From contig CAJJTG010000005.1 of assembly GCA_905194675.1 (NCBI GenBank), forward strand, positions 5,388-69,387: a DNA stretch of 64,000 bases, given 5' to 3'. Of this stretch, positions 1 through 10,821 are shown piece after piece. Under the pieces are notes generated by a model. It was not told where the DNA came from. It worked only from the letters and a program-made list of their open reading frames with translations, and did no database searches. The DNA comes from an uncultured Collinsella sp. (GTDB taxonomy: Bacteria > Actinomycetota > Coriobacteriia > Coriobacteriales > Coriobacteriaceae). Made by a program: the position numbers and the translations under genes. The stretch's first letter is position 1, and the number at the start of each line of letters is the position of its first letter.

Positions 1-75
1 TTCGCGTCGAAGTGCCAAAGAAGTAAAAATTTCTCTAGCACACGACGGAAATCTTTGTTACTATAGTCGAGCTAA

Positions 76-152
76 CGGGTTGTGGCTCAGTTTGGTAGAG
101 CACTGCGTTCGGGACGCAGGGGTCGCTGGTTCAAATCCAGTCAACCCGACCA
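76..152 (+). tRNA. tRNA-Pro (anticodon CGG), CCA encoded
   Basis: A full cloverleaf can be drawn. The 7-bp acceptor stem pairs 76-82 with 142-148, followed by discriminator A and an encoded CCA. The anticodon stem CTGCG/CGCAG holds the loop TTCGGGA, which gives CGG. The T loop is the usual TTCAAAT. A TACTAT box at 59-64 could be its -10 element, but no good -35 is visible. Confidence 0.95.
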
Positions 153-162
153 GAGCATGAGG

Positions 163-191
163 AGGGATCGCTTCTTGCGGTCCCTTTTTTT
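163..191 (+). terminator. Rho-independent terminator after tRNA-Pro
   Basis: A GGGATCGC/GCGGTCCC stem-loop is followed directly by a run of seven T. It ends the tRNA-Pro transcript ahead of tatA. Confidence 0.8.
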
Positions 192-264
192 AGCTATTGT
201 TGTGATACCGCGGCACCCGCGGTATACTCATTCGAGCTTGTCTCGCTGTATTGTGGAGGTCTAC

Positions 265-540
265 ATGTTTGGACTGAGGGCTCCTGAGCTCATCATTATT
301 CTCGTTGTTGTCCTGATTATCTTCGGGCCTAAGAACCTGCCGAAGCTCGGCAAGTCCCTCGGCTCTACCGTCAAGAATATCCGCGAGGGTATGGAGGGCG
401 ACGATAAGGGCGAAACCAAGCAGGCCGAGGACGTTGTGGTCGAGGAGTCCAAGGAGGACAAGGAGATCGCAGAGCTCGAGGCCAAGCTCGCTGCTGCCAA
501 GCAAAAGAAGGCAGAGGACAGCGACGCGGACGCAGAGTAG
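265..540 (+). CDS. tatA: Sec-independent translocase subunit TatA
   Basis: 91 aa. TatA/B-type subunit of the twin-arginine translocase, which moves folded proteins across the cytoplasmic membrane. The N-terminal residues MFGLRAPELIIILVVVLIIF form the single membrane helix. The FGPKNLPKLGKSLG hinge and amphipathic helix typical of TatA follows, then a highly charged Glu/Lys-rich tail. The reading frame is open back to 82, but the ATG at 265 is chosen because GGAGG lies just upstream and the protein then starts with the family signature. No tatC is in the window. A likely client here is the Tat-type lipoprotein encoded at 37740-38720 (RR at residues 8-9). The gene has its own terminator. TatA versus TatB cannot be fully separated, but the FGP motif and small size favour TatA. 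Confidence 0.9.
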   Translation: MFGLRAPELIIILVVVLIIFGPKNLPKLGKSLGSTVKNIREGMEGDDKGETKQAEDVVVEESKEDKEIAELEAKLAAAKQKKAEDSDADAE

Positions 541-565
541 TCCCATCCCTTTGGGGTGAGCACCT

Positions 566-598
566 GACCGGCTTGCCCGCAGGCTAGCCGGTCTTTTT
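566..598 (+). terminator. Terminator after tatA
   Basis: GACCGGCT pairs with AGCCGGTC around a short loop, followed by TTTTT. Confidence 0.85.
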
Positions 599-646
599 CG
601 TTTTGTTGACAGTTGATCGTTACATCATAGTTGGGGAGATATCCGT

Positions 647-1117
647 ATGGACGCAAGCCAGATCGTACTGACCGCTGAGGGCCGCCAGAAGCTCGTCGAG
701 GAGCTCGCTTGGCGTGAGGGCGATTACGCCAAGGAGATCGTCGAGGACATCAAGGAAGCCCGCGCGTTCGGCGACCTTTCGGAGAACTCCGAGTACGACG
801 CCGCCAAGGACAAGCAGGCCCAGAATGCTGCTCGCATTGCCGAGATTCAGGCCATCCTCGCCAACGCTCAGGTTGCTGCCACCACGGGCGATCTGACCGT
901 CTCCATCGGTTCCACCGTTTCTCTGATCGATCCCAACGGTGAGGTCATGGAAGTCACGCTCGTCGGTACCACCGAGACCAACTCGCTCGAGCACAAGATC
1001 TCCAACGAGTCTCCGGTCGGCCATGCCATCATCGGTCACGGCGAGGGCGACTCCGTCGAGGTTGTTACGCCTTCGGGCAAGACCCGCGTCTACACCATCG
1101 CAAAGATCGCACGCTAG
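647..1117 (+). CDS. greA: Transcription elongation factor GreA
   Basis: 156 aa, normal family length. GreA enters the RNA polymerase secondary channel and stimulates cleavage of backtracked transcripts. Residues 1-75 form the N-terminal coiled coil, with the hallmark tip motif FGDLSENSEY at 41-50 carrying the acidic residues that act at the polymerase active site. The C-terminal half (about 80-156) is the FKBP-like globular domain, ending in the usual GDSVEVVTPSGKTRVYTI segment. The ATG at 647 has a GGGGAG site at good spacing. It lies directly upstream of lysS, a common greA-lysS pairing, but a terminator-like hairpin at 1146-1178 separates the two. Confidence 0.97.
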   Translation: MDASQIVLTAEGRQKLVEELAWREGDYAKEIVEDIKEARAFGDLSENSEYDAAKDKQAQNAARIAEIQAILANAQVAATTGDLTVSIGSTVSLIDPNGEVMEVTLVGTTETNSLEHKISNESPVGHAIIGHGEGDSVEVVTPSGKTRVYTIAKIAR

Positions 1118-1145
1118 ACCAAGGTCCCGCGTAAAGGTATGTTTT

Positions 1146-1178
1146 CGCTCCCTGGGACCGAATCCTGGGGAGCGTTTT
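1146..1178 (+). terminator. Terminator or attenuator between greA and lysS
   Basis: CGCTCCC pairs with GGGGAGCG across an extended stem, followed by TTTTAATTT. lysS starts 18 bases later, so partial read-through is possible. Confidence 0.75.
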
Positions 1179-1196
1179 AATTTGAGGAGCTAACTT

Positions 1197-3161
1197 ATGG
1201 CAGAGAACCAGAACGCCGCCGATCAGGCATCGACGCTCAACGACGAGCGCGCCACCCGCCTGGCCAAGCGCGCCGCCCTGTTCGAGGCGGGCCAGAACCC
1301 CTATCCCGAGCACTCCGAGATTGAGGACTACGTCGTCGACATTGAGACTAAGTACGCCGAGCTCACCGATGGCGAGGACACCGAGGACGTCGTGAAGATC
1401 GGCGGCCGTGTGGTCGCCAAGCGCGGTCAGGGCAAGATCATGTTCATCGTCGTGCGCGACGCGACCGGCGAGATCCAGCTGTTCTGCCGCATCAACGATA
1501 TGGACGAGGCCGCCTGGAATACGCTCAAGGCTCTCGACCTGGGCGATATCCTGGGCGTGACCGGCGTGGTCGTGCGTACCAAGCGTGGTCAGCTTTCCGT
1601 TGCCCCCAAGAGCGCGACGCTGCTGTCCAAGGCCGTTCGCCCGCTGCCCGAGAAGTTCCACGGTCTCTCTGACAAGGAGACCCGCTATCGTCAGCGTTAT
1701 GTCGACTTGATCGCCAACGACGACGTTCGCGAGACCTTCCGCAAGCGCTCGCAGATCCTCTCCACGTTCCGCCGCTTTATGGAGTCCGATGGCTACATGG
1801 AGGTTGAGACCCCTATCCTGCAGACCATCCAGGGCGGAGCTACTGCCAAGCCGTTCATCACGCACTTCAACGCGCTCGATCAGGAGTGCTACCTGCGTAT
1901 CGCCACCGAGCTGCACCTCAAGCGCTGCATCGTCGGCGGCTTTGAGCGCGTTTTCGAGATCGGCCGCATCTTCCGCAACGAGGGTATGGACCTCACCCAC
2001 AACCCCGAGTTCACCACGATGGAGGCTTACCGCGCCTTCTCCGATCTCGAGGGCATGAAGGCGCTCGCCCAGGGTGTCATTAAGGCCGCTAACAAGGCTA
2101 TCGGCAACCCCGAGGTTATTGAGTACCAGGGCCAGACCATCGACCTTTCTGGTGAGTGGGCAAGCCGTTCCATGACCGATATCGTCTCTGACGTGATTGG
2201 TAAGCAGGTCACCATCGACACGCCGGTTGAGGAGCTTGCTGCCGCTGCACGCGAGAAGGGCCTGGAGATCAAGCCCGAGTGGACCGCCGGCAAGATCATC
2301 GCCGAGATCTATGACGAGCTGGGCGAGGACACCATCGTCAACCCCACCTTCGTGTGCGATTACCCCATCGAGGTTAGCCCGCTTGCCAAGCGCTTTGAGC
2401 ATGATCCGCGCCTGACCCATCGCTTTGAGCTGGTCATCGCCGGTCACGAGTACGCCAACGCGTTCTCCGAGCTCAACGACCCGGTCGACCAGGCCGAGCG
2501 CTTCGCTGCCCAGATGGCCGAGAAGGCCGGCGGCGACGATGAGGCCATGGAGTACGATGAGGATTACGTGCGTGCCCTCGAGTACGGTATGCCTCCCGCG
2601 GGCGGCATTGGCATCGGTATCGACCGCGTGGTCATGCTGCTCACCAACCAGGCTTCCATCCGCGACGTGCTGCTGTTCCCACACATGAAGCCCGAGAAGG
2701 GTTTCCAGTCCGGTGCCGCCGCTGCCAAGGCTGCCGAGGCCGGCAACACCGCGAGCCCCTTCGTCAAGCCGCTCAAGCCCACGCTCGACTACTCCAAGAT
2801 TGCCGTCGAGCCGCTGTTTGAGGAGTTCGTCGACTTTGATACCTTCTCCAAGAGCGACTTCCGCGCCGTTAAGGTCAAGGCATGCGAGGCTGTCAAGAAG
2901 TCCAAGAAGCTGCTGAACTTTACGCTCGACGACGGCACCGGTACCGACCGCACCATCCTCTCCGGTATTCACGAGTATTACGAGCCCGAGGACCTGGTCG
3001 GCAAGACCCTGCTCGCCATCACCAACCTGCCTCCGCGCAAGATGATGGGTATCCCCAGCTGCGGCATGCTCATCAGCGCCATCCACGAGGAGGAGGGCGA
3101 GGAGCGTCTCAACCTGATTCAGCTCGACGCTTCCATCCCTGCCGGCGCGAAGATGTACTAA
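1197..3161 (+). CDS. lysS: Lysyl-tRNA synthetase (class II) with C-terminal tRNA-binding domain
   Basis: 654 aa, about 150 longer than a usual bacterial LysRS. It charges tRNA-Lys with lysine. Residues about 60-150 are the OB-fold anticodon-binding domain. The class II core follows, with motif 2 (FEIGRIFRNEG near 253) and motif 3 (GGIGIGIDRVVML near 468). Past the normal end, an Ala/Pro-rich linker leads to residues about 544-654, which read as an EMAP-II/Trbp111-type OB fold (PF01588-like): FRAVKVKACEAV, then LVGKTLLAITNLPPRKMMGI and a terminal SIPAGAKMY. That module is normally found at the C-terminus of MetRS or as stand-alone CsaA/Trbp111. The ATG follows GAGGAG. The frame is continuous, so the fusion is not a sequencing artefact at the junction. 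Confidence 0.97.
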   Translation: MAENQNAADQASTLNDERATRLAKRAALFEAGQNPYPEHSEIEDYVVDIETKYAELTDGEDTEDVVKIGGRVVAKRGQGKIMFIVVRDATGEIQLFCRINDMDEAAWNTLKALDLGDILGVTGVVVRTKRGQLSVAPKSATLLSKAVRPLPEKFHGLSDKETRYRQRYVDLIANDDVRETFRKRSQILSTFRRFMESDGYMEVETPILQTIQGGATAKPFITHFNALDQECYLRIATELHLKRCIVGGFERVFEIGRIFRNEGMDLTHNPEFTTMEAYRAFSDLEGMKALAQGVIKAANKAIGNPEVIEYQGQTIDLSGEWASRSMTDIVSDVIGKQVTIDTPVEELAAAAREKGLEIKPEWTAGKIIAEIYDELGEDTIVNPTFVCDYPIEVSPLAKRFEHDPRLTHRFELVIAGHEYANAFSELNDPVDQAERFAAQMAEKAGGDDEAMEYDEDYVRALEYGMPPAGGIGIGIDRVVMLLTNQASIRDVLLFPHMKPEKGFQSGAAAAKAAEAGNTASPFVKPLKPTLDYSKIAVEPLFEEFVDFDTFSKSDFRAVKVKACEAVKKSKKLLNFTLDDGTGTDRTILSGIHEYYEPEDLVGKTLLAITNLPPRKMMGIPSCGMLISAIHEEEGEERLNLIQLDASIPAGAKMY

Positions 3162-3164
3162 CTA

Positions 3165-3191
3165 GTTACGCGGTTCTACGAACCGCGTAAC
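3165..3191. other. Perfect 12-bp hairpin just after lysS
   Basis: Four bases after the lysS stop, GTTACGCGGTTC pairs perfectly with its complement around a 3-base TAC loop. No T-run follows, so it may protect the 3' end rather than terminate transcription. Confidence 0.6.
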
Positions 3192-3239
3192 GGCTCGACG
3201 CTGCGCGGGCCGCATTTGGACAATCTGACGTTCAACTTC

Positions 3240-3274
3240 AAGGGCGCGACCAGAAGGTCAGCGCCCTTTCGTTT
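3240..3274 (+). terminator. Terminator after lysS
   Basis: AGGGCGC-GACC pairs with GGTC-GCGCCCT around AGAA, and is followed by a T-rich TTCGTTT tail. Confidence 0.75.
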
Positions 3275-3579
3275 CACGTCACCTTGTCTCAAATGCAGCC
3301 CGCTCGCTGACTTATGCTCAACCTGCGGCGCCATTTTGCTTGAAGGCACCTTGCTCACTCTGGCGGGCTTTCGCTGTCCGTCCTCTATCTGCGGTGTTGC
3401 CCTGGTTGGCACTTGGGGACGTTCCTTTTGTGCCGGCACTTGGGGACAGTCCTAGTCGTCTGGGGTCTACCGGCGCATTGGGGGTTTACGCCTTCCATGC
3501 ATGACAGTCGTCTCTTTTATGTTTCCTTTAGCCGTCGCTGCCTAGGATGGGGGTTAGTCGGTAGGAAGGGAGCGTCTAT
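3275..3579. other. Intergenic stretch with a 13-base direct repeat
   Basis: No convincing ORF. It holds two copies of GGCACTTGGGGAC at 3408-3420 and 3435-3447 (27-bp period). These resemble the GGGGACAG core of the palindromes near 30.0, 32.7 and 35.7 kb and may be a decayed member of that family. The last 100 bases are presumably the leader of the ThrE-type gene. Confidence 0.5.
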
Positions 3580-5148
3580 ATGAACGACGCGAGCGATCGT
3601 GCAATCGAAGAGGACATGCTCGATCAGTTCAATTACTTTGACGATGAGGACGAGGAGCTGATCGATCGTCGCGAGCCGGCGTCGCTCGATGCTTTCGACC
3701 TTGTTGATGAAGGGCCCGACGAGGACGAGGTCGAATCGACGGAACCCCCACAGCCTTCGCGCCATGATTCGTTGCTCTCAAGAGTCCCTCTGCACCACGG
3801 TGTTCGTGCCGGCGCCCTCCATATGAAAACCGACTGGTGCCAGATCGTGACGGCAGGCGGTGAGCTTGCCGTCGATGCGCCGCTCACCGATAAATCATCC
3901 ATCATTTGCCGCACCGGTATGCTTATGCTCGCGAGCGGAACGGGTGCCTGGCGTGTACGCGATACCATGAATCGCGTCGCCGCTGTACTCGGTGTCACCA
4001 TCCACGTTGACTTAAGTCTCCTGTCGTTTGAGTGTACTTGTATCGAAGATGGTCACTGCTTTAACGAGGTCGTCAGCCTACCCACAACGGGGGTCAATAC
4101 TCATCGCATATGGATGATGGAGAGCTTCTTAAAGGAAATCGAGGTTTACGGGCGCCGGTTTACCGTGCATGAGTACCACGAGATGCTCAAGACCGTTGAG
4201 AGTTCAAAACCCGATTACACTCCCTGGCAACAGGGCATTGCGGCGGCCTGTGCTTGCGGCGCCTTTGTCTTTTTGCTCGGCGGCGGCCCTATCGAGATGG
4301 CCTGTGCATTTGTGGGCGCTGGTGTCGGCAACTTTGCGCGCTCCCATATTCTCAAGCAGGGCCTTGGCCAGTTTAGCGCGCTGACGATCGGCGTTGCACT
4401 CGCTTGCGTCTCGTATCTGCTGGCATTGCTTGGCCTTGGCCAGGTCATACCGGGGGCAATGTCGCACCAAGAAGGCTATATCGGCGCCATGCTCTTTGTG
4501 ATCCCCGGCTTTCCTCTCATTACGGCAGGCCTCGACATCGCTAAGCTCGACATGCGAAGCGGCATTGAGCGTCTTTCGTATGCTGTGTCGATTATTGTGA
4601 TGGCGACCCTCGTAGGCTGGATGGTTGCCGAGTGTGTGGGGCTGGCGCCGGATGATTTTGCCCCGCTCGGCCTCTCACCGTTGGCTCTTACACTCTTGCG
4701 TATTGTGACGAGCTTTGTCGGAGTATTTGGCTTCTCGGTTATGTTCAACAGTCCGGTAAAGATGGCAGCGGCGGCAGGGCTCATCGGCGCCGTGTCTAAT
4801 ACCTTGCGCCTTACGCTCGTTGATGCGCCGACGCTGTTTCCCTTCCTGGGTCTGAGCGTGGGTATGCCTCCCGAGGCAGCAGCGTTTATCGGCGCGCTGG
4901 TATCGGGACTGCTCGCGAGCTTAGCCGAAATCAAGCTCACCTACCCACGCATCGCCCTCACGGTGCCGTCGATTGTCATTATGGTGCCGGGCTTGTATCT
5001 GTATCGCTCGATGTATTACATGTGCACCTTCGACACGGTCAATATGCTCGGCTGGTTTGTGCGTGCAGTGCTCATCGTGGCGTTTCTGCCCGTTGGTCTG
5101 GGTGTGGCGCGTACGCTCACCGACCCTCGCTGGCGCCACACCAGCTAA
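3580..5148 (+). CDS. Threonine/serine exporter family protein (ThrE-type, both halves fused)
   Basis: 522 aa. ThrE-family proteins export threonine and serine by proton exchange. Residues 1-60 are strongly acidic and low in complexity. About 65-200 form the soluble DUF1212-like N-domain (GVRAGALHMKT ... CRTGMLMLASG). From about 215 onward there are around ten hydrophobic segments in the pattern of the two ThrE membrane modules, which are separate small proteins (YjjP/YjjB-like) in many bacteria. Start ATG has GGAAGGGAG upstream. It is monocistronic, with a family A palindrome after it. The substrate is inferred from the family only. Confidence 0.8.
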   Translation: MNDASDRAIEEDMLDQFNYFDDEDEELIDRREPASLDAFDLVDEGPDEDEVESTEPPQPSRHDSLLSRVPLHHGVRAGALHMKTDWCQIVTAGGELAVDAPLTDKSSIICRTGMLMLASGTGAWRVRDTMNRVAAVLGVTIHVDLSLLSFECTCIEDGHCFNEVVSLPTTGVNTHRIWMMESFLKEIEVYGRRFTVHEYHEMLKTVESSKPDYTPWQQGIAAACACGAFVFLLGGGPIEMACAFVGAGVGNFARSHILKQGLGQFSALTIGVALACVSYLLALLGLGQVIPGAMSHQEGYIGAMLFVIPGFPLITAGLDIAKLDMRSGIERLSYAVSIIVMATLVGWMVAECVGLAPDDFAPLGLSPLALTLLRIVTSFVGVFGFSVMFNSPVKMAAAAGLIGAVSNTLRLTLVDAPTLFPFLGLSVGMPPEAAAFIGALVSGLLASLAEIKLTYPRIALTVPSIVIMVPGLYLYRSMYYMCTFDTVNMLGWFVRAVLIVAFLPVGLGVARTLTDPRWRHTS

Positions 5149-5179
5149 TTGGCGCAAGTGAAACTGATCCGCATAACAT

Positions 5180-5243
5180 GAACGTGGATAATCTCCCGTT
5201 TTTGGCCTGTTTACGGGCTCAAAACGGGAGATTATCCACGTTC
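5180..5243. repeat. Extragenic palindrome, family A (64 bp)
   Basis: Arms of about 23 bp (GAACGTGGATAATCTCCCG and complement) flank a 17-base loop. A second copy of exactly the same total length is at 25156-25219, and a decayed piece is near 21056-21119. A shorter related motif (AAATCCACGCTCG) follows at 5261-5273. It may also terminate the ThrE-type gene. Confidence 0.8.
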
Positions 5244-5384
5244 GTGGAATGGGTGTCCGAAAATCCACGCTCGTTGGGCCGATACAGACGCACCTGGCGA
5301 TTCCTTTTTTGTAGACGTTGTCGCGCGGCTACGGGTGGGAAAGGTCCCAACGGTTAACATATACTCCATATGGGTAAAGAGACC

Positions 5385-5410
5385 AAAGCGCTGCCGCGGG
5401 GCGGCGCTTT
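5385..5410 (+). other. Leader hairpin upstream of clpC
   Basis: AAAGCGC and GCGCTTT pair around a GC-rich loop, ending 37 bases before the clpC start. There is no strong T-run. It may be an mRNA leader structure. Confidence 0.4.
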
Positions 5411-5447
5411 GCGTTTGAAAAAACTAGCTCGTCTAAGAGGAACTAGC

Positions 5448-8090
<2,643 letters not shown>

Positions 8091-8112
8091 GGATTAACAT
8101 ACCTTGTATAAC

Positions 8113-8148
8113 GGGGGCGTTCCGATAAGGAAGCGCCCCCATTTCTAT
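8113..8148 (+). terminator. Terminator after clpC
   Basis: GGGGGCGTTCC and GGAAGCGCCCCC form a near-perfect stem, followed by ATTTCTATT. Confidence 0.85.
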
Positions 8149-8171
8149 TGAAATGCGCTTCAATCTGCCGT

Positions 8172-8200
8172 GCTATACTATAATTGAAACTAAGTATAGC
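8172..8200. promoter_or_regulatory. Promoter/operator palindrome of the RelB-PIN operon
   Basis: GCTATACT (8172-8179) and AGTATAGC (8193-8200) are a perfect 8-bp inverted repeat. A consensus -10 TATAAT lies at 8179-8184 between the arms, so a bound antitoxin would block the promoter. This is the usual autoregulation layout of type II modules. The 12-base gap to the start holds the AAAGGAG ribosome site. Confidence 0.7.
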
Positions 8201-8212
8201 AAAGGAGCTGAT

Positions 8213-8572
8213 ATGTCTACATCAATACTCGACACGCGGCCAGTGCAGATGAACGTGCGCATAGATCGCCAGCTCAAAGAGGCGGGAGACGCCGTCCTGA
8301 CTCATATTGGCATGACGCCGTCACAAGCCGTTCGGACACTTTGGGAGTATCTGGTCGTTAACGGACGCATGCCCTCGAAGGGAGACGCGGCGGCTCCGGT
8401 TTCTGACGGAGTGGAGCCCCGGCGCATGGAGTCAAGGGCTGCGCAAGGCAGCCATATCGTTCGCGATTCGTGCCTCAAATACGGCATCCCCATCCCTGAG
8501 TTCTCGGGAGACTATGACGACCTCTATGAGGAGGCCATGGCGGAGCGCTATCCCGAGTGGGTGGAACTATGA
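8213..8572 (+). CDS. RelB/DinJ-family antitoxin
   Basis: 119 aa. The N-terminal part (about 10-55: VQMNVRIDRQLKEAGDAVLTHIG then TPSQAVRTLWEYLV) is a ribbon-helix-helix domain of RelB/DinJ type, which dimerises, binds the operator and neutralises the partner toxin. The C-terminal part is longer than in standard DinJ (about 90 aa), ending in an acidic/aromatic tail that could wrap the toxin. ATG 8213 is chosen for its AAAGGAG site. The stop overlaps the start of the PIN gene (ATGA), so the two are translationally coupled. RelB/DinJ proteins normally pair with RelE/YafQ ribonucleases, so the PIN partner is unusual. Confidence 0.8.
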   Translation: MSTSILDTRPVQMNVRIDRQLKEAGDAVLTHIGMTPSQAVRTLWEYLVVNGRMPSKGDAAAPVSDGVEPRRMESRAAQGSHIVRDSCLKYGIPIPEFSGDYDDLYEEAMAERYPEWVEL

Positions 8573-9090
8573 GCACAGAAGGCGTCCTCAAGCTGTTAAT
8601 CGATACCAACGTATGGATGGATTATTTTTCTGGCAGGTCCGACCGTACGGCAAATGTCGTCCATCTGATCGAGATTGCCGACGCCTCGGAGCGGATTGCC
8701 CTGTTTGCCTCGTCGCTTTCGGTCAAAGACGTTTCATATCTTGTCTCGGCGGCAATCAAGCAGGAGTGCCGAAGAAAGACTGGCTCACTGAGCGATAACG
8801 CCATTGCGGCGGCAGACGAAACGGCCTGGGCATGCGTTCGACAGATGCGCGAGCTAGCCCTCATCGCCCCGGTCGGTGCAGACGAGGTCTTCGACTCCTT
8901 TGTGTTCAAGTACCACCACAATGACTTTGAGGACGACCTGATGCTGGGCGTCGCCAATCGCATTGATGCCGATTACGTCGTGACGGAGGACAAGAATCTA
9001 ATTAAACATACCAATGGTGTATGCATTAATGTTCAACAGGCGTTGAGGTTGGTTGGGGGGTCCAACGTTCCCTCTGCGCGGCCCGTCTAA
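8569..9090 (+). CDS. PIN-domain toxin (predicted ribonuclease)
   Basis: 173 aa. PIN domains are metal-dependent ribonucleases, and many are VapC-like toxins. The N-terminus LLIDTNVWMDYF carries the first catalytic Asp (residue 12). The C-terminal DFEDDLMLGVANRIDADYVVTEDKNL carries the second acidic cluster and the terminal TEDKNL-type Asp. Start ATG 8569 overlaps the antitoxin stop by 4 bases; an in-frame ATG at 8557 has no ribosome site of its own. No terminator is obvious before pepD. Base use is more AT-rich than the flanking clpC and pepD, which is consistent with a transferred module. Confidence 0.82.
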   Translation: MSTEGVLKLLIDTNVWMDYFSGRSDRTANVVHLIEIADASERIALFASSLSVKDVSYLVSAAIKQECRRKTGSLSDNAIAAADETAWACVRQMRELALIAPVGADEVFDSFVFKYHHNDFEDDLMLGVANRIDADYVVTEDKNLIKHTNGVCINVQQALRLVGGSNVPSARPV

Positions 9091-9238
9091 CCTGCTTTAT
9101 CTTGATAAAGTGGCGGTACCCCGCCGTTAGCCGATGATGCGGGGGCGCTCGGCGTTTTCGACTGGTTTATGCACGCAAAGTCTGGGAATATACAAGGCGC
9201 ATGTCTTACTGTCTAACCAGTTGCGCCAAGGAGGCACC

Positions 9239-10696
9239 ATGGACTACAAGATTACCGGCTACGAGCCCGCTCAGCTGTTCCATTTCTTTGAGGAGGTCAG
9301 CGCGATCCCCCGTGGGTCTGGCAACGAGAAAGGCATCAGCGATTTCCTGGTTGCGTTTGCCAAGGAGCGCGGCCTCGATGTGTACCAGGACGAGGTCTAC
9401 AACGTCATCATTCGCAAGCCCGCATCTGCCGGTGCCGAGAATGCCCCGACCGTGATGCTGCAGGGCCACATCGATATGGTGTGCGACAAGTTGGGCTCCG
9501 TCGAGCACGACTTTACGACCGATGGTATCGACCTGGTCGTCAAGGACGGCGTCCTCACCGCTAACGGCACCACTCTGGGCGCCGACAACGGTATCGCCGT
9601 CGCGCTTATGCTTACCGTGCTCAACGATGATTCGATTGCCCATCCGGCCCTCGAGTGCGTATTCACCACCGACGAGGAGACTGGCCTGGTCGGCGCCGAG
9701 ACGCTCGACAAGTCCCAGATTAGCGCCCGCACCATGATTAACCTTGACTCCGAGGAAGAGGGCGTTGCCACCGTCAGCTGCGCCGGCGGCGTCGTCGTTA
9801 CCTACACCTGCCCGATCGCGCGTGAGCACAAGACCGGTAGCACCCTCACGCTCGACATCTCCGGCCTGCTGGGCGGTCACTCCGGCAGCGATATCCACCT
9901 GGAGCGCGGCAACGGCAACCTCATCATGGCCCGCATCATCGACCGCCTGATGGTTGCCGGCGTGCCCGCCATCGTGAGCTTTAACGGCGGCACCAAGGAC
10001 AACGCCATCAACCGTGAGTGCAAGGCTGTTCTGGTCTACGCCGACCACGCTGCCGCCGAGGCCGCGGCCCAGATCGCCCGTGGCATCATCGCCGACGTCA
10101 CTGCCGAGCTCGAGGTCTTCGACCCCGGCTTTACCTGCACTGTCGAGATCGCCGACAACGCCGAGGTCGAGGCCATGGACCAGAAGTCCGCGCTTGCCCT
10201 CATCCGCGCCCTGCGTCTTGCCCCTAACGGCGTGATTCGCCGCAACGTCGCCACCGACGGCTCCGTCGAGGTTTCCTCCAACATCGGTGTGGTTGCCACC
10301 TCTGACGACGAGGTCAAGATCATGCTGTCCCCGCGCTCCTCGATCACCTCGCTGCAGAACGAGTTCAAGGACCGCCTGCAGACGCTTGCCGATGTCTTGG
10401 GCTTCGACGCCAAGTTCGAGTTCGAGTATCCCGGCTGGAGCTATGCCGAGCATTCGCCGGTCCGCGACATCTTTGTCGAGAGCTATCGCGAGCTCTTTGG
10501 CTCCGAGCTGCGCATCGAGTCCATTCACGCCGGCCTTGAGTGCGGCCTGTTTGCCGAGGCCCTGCACGGCCTGGACGCCATCGCCGTGGGCCCGACGCTC
10601 TCCGATGTCCACACCCCGGACGAGAGCATGGAGCTCGCTTCTGCCGAGCGCTTCTACGAGCTGCTCATCGACGTCCTCAAGCGCCTTGCCGCGTAA
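9239..10696 (+). CDS. pepD: Cytosolic beta-alanyl/aminoacyl-histidine dipeptidase, M20 family (PepD-like)
   Basis: 485 aa, the usual PepD length. Zinc-dependent dipeptidase of broad specificity acting on imported dipeptides in the cytoplasm. Metal-binding and catalytic motifs are in order: LQGHIDMVCDK (about 74-84), GADNGIAVAL (about 114), TTDEETGLVGA (about 143, with the catalytic Glu), INLDSEEEG (about 165), and GGHSGSDIHLERGNGN (about 215), which is characteristic of the M20C group. The frame is open from 9134, but ATG 9239 follows AAGGAGG at 4-base spacing. Monocistronic with its own terminator. Confidence 0.93.
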   Translation: MDYKITGYEPAQLFHFFEEVSAIPRGSGNEKGISDFLVAFAKERGLDVYQDEVYNVIIRKPASAGAENAPTVMLQGHIDMVCDKLGSVEHDFTTDGIDLVVKDGVLTANGTTLGADNGIAVALMLTVLNDDSIAHPALECVFTTDEETGLVGAETLDKSQISARTMINLDSEEEGVATVSCAGGVVVTYTCPIAREHKTGSTLTLDISGLLGGHSGSDIHLERGNGNLIMARIIDRLMVAGVPAIVSFNGGTKDNAINRECKAVLVYADHAAAEAAAQIARGIIADVTAELEVFDPGFTCTVEIADNAEVEAMDQKSALALIRALRLAPNGVIRRNVATDGSVEVSSNIGVVATSDDEVKIMLSPRSSITSLQNEFKDRLQTLADVLGFDAKFEFEYPGWSYAEHSPVRDIFVESYRELFGSELRIESIHAGLECGLFAEALHGLDAIAVGPTLSDVHTPDESMELASAERFYELLIDVLKRLAA

Positions 10697-10751
10697 GGGT
10701 CGCGCTAGCAGCAGTTCGAGCCACGTGCTAGCGGATTGCAAATGACATTAC

Positions 10752-10798
10752 GAGAGGGGGCATCCGAACTTTTGCGACGGGTGCCCCCCTCTTCTTTT
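10752..10798 (+). terminator. Terminator after pepD
   Basis: GAGAGGGGGCATCC pairs with GGGTGCCCCCCTC, followed by TTCTTTT. Confidence 0.85.
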
Positions 10799-10821
10799 AA
10801 GAAATGTGGATTGATTGGCGC

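Noticed and set aside
1065..3086. Long open frame on the minus strand across lysS (673 codons), and similar ones across clpC, pepD, cysS, tuf, rplKA, feoB and rpoB
   Set aside because: These mirror highly GC-biased genes on the other strand, have no ribosome sites and give low-complexity Leu/Gly/Asp/Val-rich translations. They are shadows, not genes.
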